Assembly (NCBI GenBank): GCA_030848705.1
Contig: JAUIZM010000025.1
Span: 558,001-622,000 of the forward strand
Direction: 5' to 3'
From: Heracleum sosnowskyi
Lineage: Eukaryota; Streptophyta; Magnoliopsida; Apiales; Apiaceae
Length of the DNA: 64,000 bases
Shown here: piece after piece, positions 1-9,394 of the stretch
Layout of the letters: every line of letters begins with the position of its first letter
Position numbering within the stretch: the first letter of the stretch is position 1
The notes under the pieces: model-generated
The model's database searches: none
Told to the model about the DNA's origin: nothing
The model's input: the letters and a program-made list of their open reading frames with translations, nothing else
Made by a program: the position numbers and the translations under genes

Positions 1-840
1 TAGGGTCAAACTACGAGAAAATATCCACAAAATGGCATGCTTCAATTTTTCCCCATTTTCCTTGTATAGCTCCCATTTGGGGTAAACGTAATCGGGCGTC
101 CCCTGGTATCTGCTCCGATTCAGGCACGGACAGCTCCAAATGAAGTTTTCTGCAATTCTATAAACCCATAGGGTCAAACTACGAGAAAATATCCACAAAA
201 TGGCATGCTTCAATTTTTCCCCATTTTCCTTGTATAGCTCCCTTTAGAGGTAAACGTAATCGGGCGTCCCCTGGTATCTGCTCCGATTCAGGCACGGACA
301 GCTTCAAATGAAGTTTTCTGCAATTCTATAAACCCATAGGGTCAAACTACGAGAAAATATACACAAAATGGCCCGCTTCAATTTTTCCCCATTTTCCTTG
401 TATAGCTCCCTTTAGAGGTAAACGTAATCGGGCGTCCCCTGGTATCTGCTCCGATTCAGGCACGGACAGCTCCAAATGAAGTTTTCTGTAATTCTATAAA
501 CCCATAGGGTCAAACTACGAGAAAATATCCACAAAATGGTTCGCTTCAATTTTTCCCCATTTTCCATGTATAGCTCCCTTTATAGGTAAACATAATCGGG
601 CGTCCCCTGGTATATTCTCCGATTCAGGCACAGATAGCTTCAAATGAAGTTTTCTGCAATTCTATAAACCCATAGGGTCAAACTATGAGAAAATATCCAC
701 AAAATGGCCCGCTTCAATTTTTCCCCATTTTCCTTGTATAGCTCCTTTTAGAGGTAAACGTAATCGGGCGTCCCCTGGTATCTGCTCCGATTCAGGCACG
801 GACAGCTCCAAATGAAGTTTTCTGTAATTCTATAAACCCA
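1..840. repeat. Five-unit block, first of three copies
   Basis: Units 1, 169, 337, 505 and 673 correspond in order to 2510-3349 (offset 2509 bp = 15 units minus the 11-bp deletion) and to 9731-10570. Shared marks are GGCATGC at 34-40 in the first two units, ATATACAC in the third, the TTCG/ATT form of B in the fourth and TATGAG in the fifth. The first unit has CCATTTGGGG where the other copies have CCATTAGAGG, so this copy has diverged further. Confidence 0.85.
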
Positions 841-2173
841 TAGGGTCAAACTATGAGAAAATATTCACAAAATGGCCCGCTTCAATTTTTCCCCATTTTC
901 CTTGTATAGCTCCCTTTAGAGGTAAACGTAATCGGGCGTCCCCTGGTATCTGCTCCGATTCAGGCACGGACAGCTCCAAATGAAGTTTTCTGTAATTCTA
1001 TAAACCCATAGGGTCAAACTACGAGAAAATATCCACAAAATGGTCTGCTTCAATTTTTCCCCATTTTCCCCTTTATAGGTAAACGTAATCGGGCGTCCCC
1101 TGGTATCTGCTCCGATTCAGGCACAGATAGCTCCAAATGAAGTTTTCTACAATTCTATAAACCCCTAGGGTCAAACTACGAGAAAATATCCACAAAATGG
1201 CCCGCTTCAATTTTTCCCCATTTTCCTTGTATAGCTCCCTTTAGAGGTAAACGTAATCGGGCGTCCCCTGGTATCTGCTCCGATTCAGGCACGGACAGCT
1301 CCAAATGAAGTTTTCGGTAATTCTATAAACCCATAGGGTCAAACTACGAGAAAATATCCACAAAATGGCCCGCTTCAATTTTTCCCCATTTTCCTTGTAT
1401 AGCTCCCTTTAGAGGTAAACGTAATCGGGCGTCCCCTGGTATCTGCACCGATTCAGGCACGGACAACTCCAAATGAAGTTTTCTGTAATTCTATAAACCC
1501 ATAGGGTCAAACTACGAGAAAATATCCACAAAATGTCCTGCTTCAATTTTTCCCCATTTTCCTTGTATAGCTCCCTTTAGAGGTAAACGTAATCGGGCGT
1601 CCCCTGGTATCTGCTCCGATTCAGGCACGGACAGCTTCAAATGAAGTTTTCAGCAATTCTAAAAACCCATAGGGTCAAACTACGAGAAAATATCCACAAA
1701 ATGGCCTGCTTCAAATTTTCCCCATTTTCCATGTATAGCTCCCTTTAGAGGTAAACGTAATCGGGCGTCCCCTGGTATCTGCTCCGATTCAGGCACGGAC
1801 AGCTCCAAATGAAGTTTTCTGTAATTCTATAAACCCATAGGGTCAAACTACGAGAAAATATCCACAAAATGGTTCGCTTCAATTTTTCCCCATTTTCCAT
1901 GTATAGCTCCCTTTATAGGTAAACATAATCGGGCGTCCCCTGGTATATTCTCCGATTCAGGCACAGATAGCTTCAAATGAAGTTTTCTGCAATTCTATAA
2001 ACCCATAGGGTCAAACTACGAGAAAATATCCACAAAATGGCCCGCTTCAATTTTTCCCCATTTTCCTTGTATAGCTCCCTTTAGAGGTAAACGTAATCGG
2101 GCGTCCCCTGGTATCTGCACCGATTCAGGCACGGACAGCTCCAAATGAAGTTTTCTGTAATTCTATAAACCCA
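841..2173. repeat. Irregular left segment of the array
   Basis: Eight units with many private changes and no clean HOR partner in the window. They include the deleted unit at 1009, a unit with TTTTCGGTAATTC near its end (1166), G (1334), an F-like unit with AATGTCCTGC and TTTTCAGCAATTC (1502), a mixed unit (1670), the early form of B (1838) and a unit with A114 but G133 (2006). Confidence 0.8.
1009..1165. repeat. 157-bp unit with 11-bp internal deletion
   Basis: Reads CCATTTTCCCCTTTATAGG where other units have CCATTTTCC, then TTGTATAGCTC, then CCTTTAGAGG, so 11 bases are missing around 62-72. It also has TCTGC at 36-40, T at 79 and CACAGATAGCTCC, a mixture of B-like and A-like marks. The next unit starts at 1166 after CCCC in place of CCCA. 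This is the largest indel in the window. Confidence 0.93.
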
Positions 2174-3349
2174 TAGGGTCAAACTACGAGAAAATATCCA
2201 CAACATGGCCCGCTTCAATTTTTCCCCATTTTCCTTGTATAGCTCCCTTTAGAGGTAAACGTAATCGGGCGTCCCCTGGTATCTGCTCCGATTCAGGCAC
2301 GGACAGCTTCAAATGAAGTTTTCTGCAATTCTATAAACCCATAGGGTCAAACTACGAGAAAATATACACAAAATGGCCCGCTTCACTTTTTCCCCATTTT
2401 CCTTGTATAGCTCCCTTTAGAGGTAAACGTAATCGGGCGTCCCCTGGTATCGGCTCCGATTCAGGCACGGACAGCTCCAAATGAAGTTTTCTGTAATTCT
2501 ATAAACCCATAGGGTCAAACTACGAGAAAATATCCACAAAATGGCATGCTTCAATTTTTCCCCATTTTCCTTGTATAGCTCCCATTAGAGGTAAACGTAA
2601 TCGGGCGTCCCCTGGTATCTGCTCCGATTCAGGCACGGACAGCTCCAAATGAAGTTTTCTGCAATTCTATAAACCCATAGGGTCAAACTACGAGAAAATA
2701 TCCACAAAATGGCATGCTTCAATTTTTCCCCATTTTCCTTGTATAGCTCCCTTTAGAGGTAAACGTAATCGGGCGTCCCCTGGTATCTGCTCCGATTCAG
2801 GCACGGACAGCTTCAAATGAAGTTTTCTGCAATTCTATAAACCCATAGGGTCAAACTACGAGAAAATATACACAAAATGGCCCGCTTCAATTTTTCCCCA
2901 TTTTCCTTGTATAGCTCCCTTTAGAGGTAAACGTAATCGGGCGTCCCCTGGTATCTGCTCCGATTCAGGCACGGACAGCTCCAAATGAAGTTTTCTGTAA
3001 TTCTATATACCCGTAGGGTCAAACTACGAGAAAATATCCACAAAATGGTTCACTTCAATTTTTCCCCATTTTCCATGTATAGCTTCCTTTATAGGTAAAC
3101 ATAATCGGGCGTCCCCTGGTATATTCTCCGATTCAGGCACAGATAGCTTCAAATGAAGTTTTCTGCAATTCTATAAACCCATAGGGTCAAACTATGAGAA
3201 AATATCCACAAAATGGCCCGCTTCAATTTTTCCCCATTTTCCTTGTATAGCTCCCTTTAGAGGTAAACGTAATCGGGCGTCCCCTGGTATCTGCTCCGAT
3301 TCAGGCACGGACAGCTCCAAATGAAGTTTTCTGTAATTCTATAAACCCA

Positions 3350-3517
3350 TAGGGTCAAACTACGAGAAAATATCCACAAAATGGCCCGCTTCAATTTTTC
3401 CCCATTTTCCTTGTATAGCTCCCTTTAGAGGTAAACGTAATCGGGCGTCCCCTGGTATCTGCTCCGATTCAGGCACAGACAGCTTCAAATGAAGTTTTCT
3501 GCAATTCTATAAACCCA
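3350..3517. repeat. Unit type H
   Basis: Type A with A at 128 (CACAGACAG), T at 136 and C at 153. It directly follows E in the E-anchored HORs: 16450, 17962, 20314, 23002, 26026, 28210, 30394, 31906, 34258, 37450, 41146, 46017, 48369 and 59289. A derivative at 53745, 57609 and 63153 has AACTTAATC at 85-93 and GCAAAGACAG at 124-133. Copies 16450 and 57609 keep T at 153, so the usual link between T136 and C153 is broken there. Confidence 0.9.
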
Positions 3518-4357
3518 TAGGGTCAAACTACGAGAAAATATCCACAAAATGGCCCGCTTCAATTTTTCCCCATTTTCCTTGTATAGCTCCCTTTAGAGGT
3601 AAACGTAATCGGGCGTCCCCTGGTATCTGCTCCGATTCAGGCACGGACAGCTCCAAATGAAGTTTTCTGGAATTCTATAAACCCATAGGGTCAAACTACC
3701 AGAAAATATCCACAAAATGGCCCGCTTCAATTTTTCCCCATTTTCCTTGTATAGTTCCCTTTAGAGGTAAACGTAATCGGGCGTCCCCTGGTATCTGCAC
3801 CGATTCAGGCACGGACAACTCCAAATGAAGTTTTCTGTAATTCTATAAACCCATAGGGTCAAACTACGAGAAAATATCCACAAAATGGCCCGCTTCAATT
3901 TTTCCCCATTTTCCTTGTATAGCTCCCTTTAGAGGTAAACGTAATCGGGCGTCCCCTGGTATCTGCTCCGATTCAGGCACAGACAGCTTCAAATGAAGTT
4001 TTCTGCAATTCTATAAACCCATAGGGTCAAACTACGAGAAAATATCCACAAAATGGCCCGCTTCAATTTTTCCCCATTTTCCTTGTATAGCTCCCTTTAG
4101 AGGTAAACGTAATCGGGCGTCCCCTGGTATCTGCTCCGATTCAGGCACGGACAGCTCCAAATGAAGTTTTCTGTAATTCTATAAACCCATAGGGTCAAAC
4201 TACGACAAAATATCCACAAAATGGCCCGCTTCAATTTTTCCCCATTTTCCCTGTATAGTTCCCTTTAGAGGTAAACGTAATCGGGCGTCCCCTGGTATCT
4301 GCACCGATTCAGGCACGGACAACTCGAAATGAAGTTTTCTGTAATTCTATAAACCCA

Positions 4358-4525
4358 TAGGGTCAAACTACGAGAAAATATCCACAAAATGGCCTGCTTC
4401 AATTTTTCCCCATTTTCCTTGTATAGCTCCCTTTAGAGGTAAACGTAATCGGGCGTCCCCTGGTATCTGCTCCGATTCAGGCACGGACAGCTTCAAATGA
4501 AGTTTTCTGCAATTTTAAAAACCCA
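4358..4525. repeat. Unit type F
   Basis: T at 38 (CCTGC), T at 136, C at 153, T at 158 and A at 161 (CAATTTTAAAAACCCA). It regularly follows a G unit. Other copies: 11579, 16786, 18466, 21322, 30898, 32410, 34762, 37954, 41650, 48873 and 59793. In 20818, 23506, 26530 and 28714 position 38 is G (CCGGC). In the right-hand part many copies have CTAAAA rather than TTAAAA at the end (39970, 44842, 47194, 53073, 56937, 62481). Confidence 0.9.
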
Positions 4526-4693
4526 TAGGGTCAAACTACGAGAAAATATCCACAAAATGGCCCGCTTCAAATTTTCCCCATTTTCCTTGTATAGCTCCCT
4601 TTAGAGGTAAACATAATCGAGCGTCCCCTGGTATCTGCTCCGATTCAGGCACGGACAGCTCCAAATGAAGTTTTCTGTAATTCTATAAACCCA

Positions 4694-4861
4694 TAGGGTC
4701 AAACTACGAGAAAATATCCACAAAATGGCTCGCTTCAATTTTTCCCCATTTTCCATGTATAGCTCCCTTTATAGGTAAACATAATCGGGCGTCCCCTGGT
4801 ATGTTCTCCGATTCAGGCACAGATAGCTTCAAATGAAGTTTTCTGCAATTCTATAAACCCA
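4694..4861. repeat. Unit type B, the most diverged type
   Basis: Differs from type A at about ten positions: 37 C>T, 62 T>A, 79 G>T, 88 G>A, 110 C>G, 112 G>T, 128 G>A, 131 C>T, 136 C>T, 153 T>C. Other copies start at 5198, 5702, 6541, 7045, 16114, 17122 and 19978. Sub-variants: an early form with TTCG at 36-39 and ATT at 110-112 (505, 1838, 3014, 10235). A right-hand form has TTCG at 36-39 but keeps GTT (39466, 43330, 50721). A third form, B3, has T at 51, T at 64 and GCAGAGATAG at 124-133 (40306, 45178, 47530, 53409, 57273, 62817). B units recur at set places in each HOR. Confidence 0.93.
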
Positions 4862-5029
4862 TAGGGTCAAACTACGAGAAAATATCCACAAAATGGCCCG
4901 CTTCAAATTTTCCCCATTTTCCTTGTATAGCTCCCTTTAGAGGTAAACGTAATCGGGCGTCCCCTGGTATCTGCTCCGATTCAGGCACGGACAGCTTCAA
5001 ATGAAGTTTTCTGCAATTCTAAAAACCCA
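4862..5029. repeat. Unit type C
   Basis: Like A but with A at 46 (CTTCAAATTTT), T at 136 (CAGCTTC), C at 153 and A at 161 (CTAAAAACCCA). The changes at 46 and 136 give the unit an internal direct repeat, GCTTCAAAT, at 39-47 and 133-141. Sub-variants: Cc with CTCGC at 36-40 (18802, 31234, 32746, 34762+336=35098, 38290, 41986, 49209, 55257, 60129, 60801), and a form with T at 155 (17290, 27538, 29722, 54753, 55089). C usually lies just after B or after another C. Confidence 0.92.
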
Positions 5030-5197
5030 TAGGGTCAAACTACGAGAAAATATCCACAAAATGGCCCGCTTCAAATTTTCCCCATTTTCCTTGTATAGCT
5101 CCCTTTAGAGGTAAACGTAATCGGGCGTCCCCTGGTATCTGCTCCGATTCAGGCACGGACAGCTCCAAATGAAGTTTTCTGTAATTCTATAAACCCA
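5030..5197. repeat. Unit type D
   Basis: Hybrid in character: the front matches C (A at 46) and the back matches A (CAGCTCC, T at 153, CTATAAACCCA). Sub-variants: D' with T at 116 (CTGCTCTG), e.g. 18634 and 20986, some also with CCTAGTATC (16954, 21490, 24178, 27202, 29386). Another has T at 52 (35602, 38794, 40138, 52065, 61305). Another has ATTCAC at 23-28 plus AAATGTAATC (39298, 43162, 50553, 52401, 56265, 61809). D mostly follows C or F. Confidence 0.92.
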
Positions 5198-5869
5198 TAG
5201 GGTCAAACTACGAGAAAATATCCACAAAATGGCTCGCTTCAATTTTTCCCCATTTTCCATGTATAGCTCCCTTTATAGGTAAACATAATCGGGCGTCCCC
5301 TGGTATGTTCTCCGATTCAGGCACAGATAGCTTCAAATGAAGTTTTCTGCAATTCTATAAACCCATAGGGTCAAACTACGAGAAAATATCCACAAAATGG
5401 CCCGCTTCAAATTTTCCCCATTTTCCTTGTATAGCTCCCTTTAGAGGTAAACGTAATCGGGCGTCCCCTGGTATCTGCTCCGATTCAGGCACGGACAGCT
5501 TCAAATGAAGTTTTCTGAAATTCTAAAAACCCATTGGGTCAAACTACGAGAAAATATCCACAAAATGGCCCGCTTCAAATTTTCCCCATTTTCCTTGTAT
5601 AGCTCCCTTTAGAGGTAAACGTAATCGGGCGTCCCCTGGTATCTGCTCCGATTCAGGCACGGACAGCTCCAAATGAAGTTTTCTGTAATTCTATAAACCC
5701 ATAGGGTCAAACTACGAGAAAATATCCACAAAATGGCTCGCTTCAATTTTTCCCCATTTTCCATGTATAGCTCCCTTTATAGGTAAACATAATCGGGCGT
5801 CCCCTGGTATGTTCTCCGATTCAGGCACAGATAGCTTCAAATGAAGTTTTCTGCAATTCTATAAACCCA

Positions 5870-6037
5870 TAGGGTCAAACTACGAGAAAATATCCACAAA
5901 ATGGCCCGCTTCAATTTTTCCCCATTTTCCTTGTATAGCTCCGTTTAGAGGTAAACGTAATCGGGCGTCCCCTGGTATCTGCTCCGATTCAGGCACGGAC
6001 AGCTCCAAATGAAGTTTTCTGTAATTCTATAAACCCA
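5870..6037. repeat. Unit type E, the HOR anchor
   Basis: Type A with G at 74, read as GCTCCGTTTAGAGG. Other copies start at 7213, 8555, 13091, 14434, 15610, 16282, 17794, 20146, 22834, 25858, 28042, 30226, 34090, 37282, 40978, 45850 and 48202. 59121 is a variant also carrying T at 38. From 16.3 kb on, E is normally preceded by B and followed by H, so it marks the start of each higher-order unit. Between 17.8 and 48.2 kb its first bases are altered (TATGGGCAAAC, TAGGGGCAAAC or TAGGGCAAAC) where nearly all other units keep TAGGGTCAAAC. Confidence 0.92.
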
Positions 6038-7380
6038 TAGGGTCAAACTACGAGAAAATATCCACAAAATGGCTCGCTTCAATTTTTCCCCATTTTCCAT
6101 GTATAGTTCCTTTATAGGTAAACATAATCGGGCGTCCCCTGGTATGTTCTCCGATTCGGGCACAGATAGCTTCAAATGAAGTTTTCTGCAATTCTATAAA
6201 CCCATAGGGTCAAACTACGAGAAAATATCCACAAAATGGCCCGCTTCAAATTTTCCCCATTTTCCTTGTATAGCTCCCTTTAGAGGTAAACGTAATCGGG
6301 CGTCCCCTGGTATCTGCTCCGATTCAGGCACGGACAACTTCAAATGAAGTTTTCTGCAATTCTAAAAACCCATAGGGTCAAACTACGAGAAAATATCCAC
6401 AAAATGGCCTGCTTCAAATTTTCCCCATTTTCCTTGTATAGCTCCCTTTAGAGGTAAACGTAATCGGGCGTCCCCTGGTATCTGCTCCGATTCAGGCACG
6501 GACAGCTCCAAATGAAGTTTTCTGTAATTCTATAAACCCATAGGGTCAAACTACGAGAAAATATCCACAAAATGGCTCGCTTCAATTTTTCCCCATTTTC
6601 CATGTATAGCTCCCTTTATAGGTAAACATAATCGGGCGTCCCCTGGTATGTTCTCCGATTCAGGCACAGATAGCTTCAAATGAAGTTTTCTGCAATTCTA
6701 TAAACCCATAGGGTCAAACTACGAGAAAATATCCACAAAATGGCCCGCTTCAAATTTTCCCCATTTTCCTTGTATAGCTCCCTTTAGAGGTAAACGTAAT
6801 CGGGCGTCCCCTGGTATCTGCTCCGATTCAGGCACGGACAGCTTCAAATGAAGTTTTCTGCAATTCTAAAAACCCATAGGGTCAAACTACGAGAAAATAT
6901 CCACAAAATGGCCCGCTTCAAATTTTCCCCATTTTCCTTGTATAGCTCCCTTTAGAGGTAAACGTAATCGGGCGTCCCCTGGTATCTGCTCCGATTCAGG
7001 CACGGACAGCTCCAAATGAAGTTTTCTGTAATTCTATAAACCCATAGGGTCAAACTACGAGAAAATATCCACAAAATGGCTCGCTTCAATTTTTCCCCAT
7101 TTTCCATGTATAGCTCCCTTTATAGGTAAACATAATCGGGCGTCCCCTGGTATGTTCTCCGATTCAGGCACAGATAGCTTCAAATGAAGTTTTCTGCAAT
7201 TCTATAAACCCATAGGGTCAAACTACGAGAAAATATCCACAAAATGGCCCGCTTCAATTTTTCCCCATTTTCCTTGTATAGCTCCGTTTAGAGGTAAACG
7301 TAATCGGGCGTCCCCTGGTATCTGCTCCGATTCAGGCACGGACAGCTCCAAATGAAGTTTTCTGTAATTCTATAAACCCA
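6038..7380. repeat. 8-unit HOR, copy 1 (1343 bp)
   Basis: Order B', C', D, B, C, D, B, E. B' has a 1-bp deletion (TATAGTTCCTTTATAGG) and CGATTCGGGCACAG. C' has GGACAACTTC. These private marks identify the HOR wherever it occurs. The next copy begins at 7381. Confidence 0.93.
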
Positions 7381-8722
7381 TAGGGTCAAACTACGAGAAA
7401 ATATCCACAAAATGGCTCGCTTCAATTTTTCCCCATTTTCCATGTATAGTTCTTTATAGGTAAACATAATCGGGCGTCCCCTGGTATGTTCTCCGATTCG
7501 GGCACAGATAGCTTCAAATGAAGTTTTCTGCAATTCTATAAACCCATAGGGTCAAACTACGAGAAAATATCCACAAAATGGCCCGCTTCAAATTTTCCCC
7601 ATTTTCCTTGTATAGCTCCCTTTAGAGGTAAACGTAATCGGGCGTCCCCTGGTATCTGCTCCGATTCAGGCACGGACAACTTCAAATGAAGTTTTCTGCA
7701 ATTCTAAAAACCCATAGGGTCAAACTACGAGAAAATATCCACAAAATGGCCCGCTTCAAATTTTCCCCATTTTCCTTGTATAGCTCCCTTTAGAGGTAAA
7801 CGTAATCGGGCGTCCCCTGGTATCTGCTCCGATTCAGGCACGGACAGCTCCAAATGAAGTTTTCTGTAATTCTATAAACCCATAGGGTCAAACTACGAGA
7901 AAATATCCACAAAATGGCTCGCTTCAATTTTTCCCCATTTTCCATGTATAGCTCCCTTTATAGGTAAACATAATCGGGCGTCCCCTGGTATGTTCTCCGA
8001 TTCAGGCACAGATAGCTTCAAATGAAGTTTTCTGCAATTCTATAAACCCATAGGGTCAAACTACGAGAAAATATCCACAAAATGGCCCGCTTCAAATTTT
8101 CCCCATTTTCCTTGTATAGCTCCCTTTAGAGGTAAACGTAATCGGGCGTCCCCTGGTATCTGCTCCGATTCAGGCACGGACAGCTTCAAATGAAGTTTTC
8201 TGCAATTCTAAAAACCCATAGGGTCAAACTACGAGAAAATATCCACAAAATGGCCCGCTTCAAATTTTCCCCATTTTCCTTGTATAGCTCCCTTTAGAGG
8301 TAAACGTAATCGGGCGTCCCCTGGTATCTGCTCCGATTCAGGCACGGACAGCTCCAAATGAAGTTTTCTGTAATTCTATAAACCCATAGGGTCAAACTAC
8401 GAGAAAATATCCACAAAATGGCTCGCTTCAATTTTTCCCCATTTTCCATGTATAGCTCCCTTTATAGGTAAACATAATCGGGCGTCCCCTGGTATGTTCT
8501 CCGATTCAGGCACAGATAGCTTCAAATGAAGTTTTCTGCAATTCTATAAACCCATAGGGTCAAACTACGAGAAAATATCCACAAAATGGCCCGCTTCAAT
8601 TTTTCCCCATTTTCCTTGTATAGCTCCGTTTAGAGGTAAACGTAATCGGGCGTCCCCTGGTATCTGCTCCGATTCAGGCACGGACAGCTCCAAATGAAGT
8701 TTTCTGTAATTCTATAAACCCA
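7381..8722. repeat. 8-unit HOR, copy 2 (1342 bp)
   Basis: Same order as 6038-7380. Its B' has lost one further base (TATAGTTCTTTATAGG), a second deletion on top of the first. Its first D has CCCGC where copy 1 has CCTGC at 36-40. Confidence 0.93.
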
Positions 8723-8890
8723 TAGGGTCAAACTACGAGAAAATATCCACAAAATGGCCCGCTTCAAATTTTCCCCATTTTCCTTGTATAGCTCCCTTTA
8801 TAGGTAAACATAATCGGGCGTCCCCTGGTATGTTCTCCGATTCAGGCACAGATAGCTTCAAATGAAGTTTTCTGCAATTCTAAAAACCCA
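8723..8890. repeat. Mosaic unit: C/D front, B middle, C end
   Basis: Carries A at 46 and T at 62 (C/D state), then T79, A88, GTT at 110-112 and CACAGATAGC (B state), then CTAAAAACCCA (C state). It follows E and precedes D. The same mosaic is at 14602-14769 in the second 7.2-kb block, so it predates that duplication. Two switches inside one unit suggest conversion or repeated exchange between misaligned units. Confidence 0.88.
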
Positions 8891-9226
8891 TAGGGTCAAA
8901 CTACGAGAAAATATCCACAAAATGGCCCGCTTCAAATTTTCCCCATTTTCCTTGTATAGCTCCCTTTAGAGGTAAACGTAATCGGGCGTCCCCTGGTATC
9001 TGCTCCGATTCAGGCACGGACAGCTCCAAATGAAGTTTTCTGTAATTCTATAAACCCATAGGGTCAAACTACGAGAAAATATCCACAAAATGGCTCGCTT
9101 CAATTTTTCCCCATTTTCCATTTATAGCTCCCTTTATAGGTAAACATAATCGGGCGTCCCCTGGTATGTTCTCCGATTCAGGCATAGATAGCTTCAAATG
9201 AAGTTTTCTGCAATTCTATAAACCCA

Positions 9227-9394
9227 TAGGGTCAAACTACGAGAAAATATCCACAAAATGGCCCGCTTCAATTTTTCCCCATTTTCCTTGTATAGCTCCC
9301 TTTAGAGGTAAACGTAATCGGGCGTCCCCTGGTATCTGCTCCGATTCAGGCACGGACAGCTCCAAATGAAGTTTTCTGTAATTCTATAAACCCA
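9227..9394. repeat. Reference unit, type A
   Basis: Representative of the commonest-looking form. Marks: CCCGC at 36-40, T at 46, T at 62, CTTTAGAGG around 75-82, CTGCTCCG at 110-117, CACGGACAGCTCC at 125-137, T at 153, and CTATAAACCCA at the end. It is 44% GC with seven CpGs (14, 38, 87, 93, 97, 116, 127), about 0.9 of the number expected from base composition. The plus strand has more C than G (44 to 30). Bases 17-60 hold A or T runs at about 18, 29, 46 and 56. Bases 85-137 are GC-richer. This copy sits at the junction of the two 7.2-kb blocks. Confidence 0.95.

Larger units (their letters stand above)
4694..5701. repeat. B-C-D trimer, two tandem copies
   Basis: Units B (4694), C (4862), D (5030), then B (5198), C (5366), D (5534), giving a 504-bp period. 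The second C ends with CTGAAATTC and CCATTGGG, private to it. The trimer recurs inside the 8-unit HOR and at 11915-12922 in copy 2, and looks like a basic building block of the 4.7-16.3 kb zone. Confidence 0.88.
2174..9394. repeat. 7.2-kb block, copy 1
   Basis: Forty-three units. Order from 2174: two marker units (ACAACATGG; ATATACAC with CTTCACTTTTTCC and CGGCTCCG), the five-unit block from 2510, then H-A-G-H-A-G-F-D (3350-4693), B-C-D-B-C-D-B-E (4694-6037), two 8-unit HORs (6038-8722), a mosaic unit, D, B and A. The same order and private marks return 7221 bp later. Shared marks include CCCGTAGGG near 3012 and 10233, GGAATTC near 3669 and 10890, and the ACTACCAG unit at 3686 and 10907. Confidence 0.93.

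Noticed and set aside
1..12. Telomere repeat at the TAGGG junction
   Set aside because: TAGGG occurs once per 168 bp inside a longer conserved block and is never tandem as a 5-7-bp repeat.
1838..2005. CENP-B box
   Set aside because: TTCG with A at the right spacing occurs in TTCGC-type units, but the CGGG half is absent there. Around CGGG at 93-96 the TTCG half is absent. No unit type shows both halves of the NTTCGNNNNANNCGGGN pattern.
5945..6175. 76-codon open frame on the minus strand
   Set aside because: It spans parts of an E unit and the B' unit. The 1-bp deletion in B' at about 6108 shifts the frame past the usual stops. It translates satellite sequence, repeats part of itself at both ends, and has no independent coding signal.
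7288..7533. 81-codon open frame on the minus strand
   Set aside because: Same situation as at 5945, opened by the 2-bp deletion in the B' unit of the second 8-unit HOR. It is explained by the repeat indel, not by a gene.
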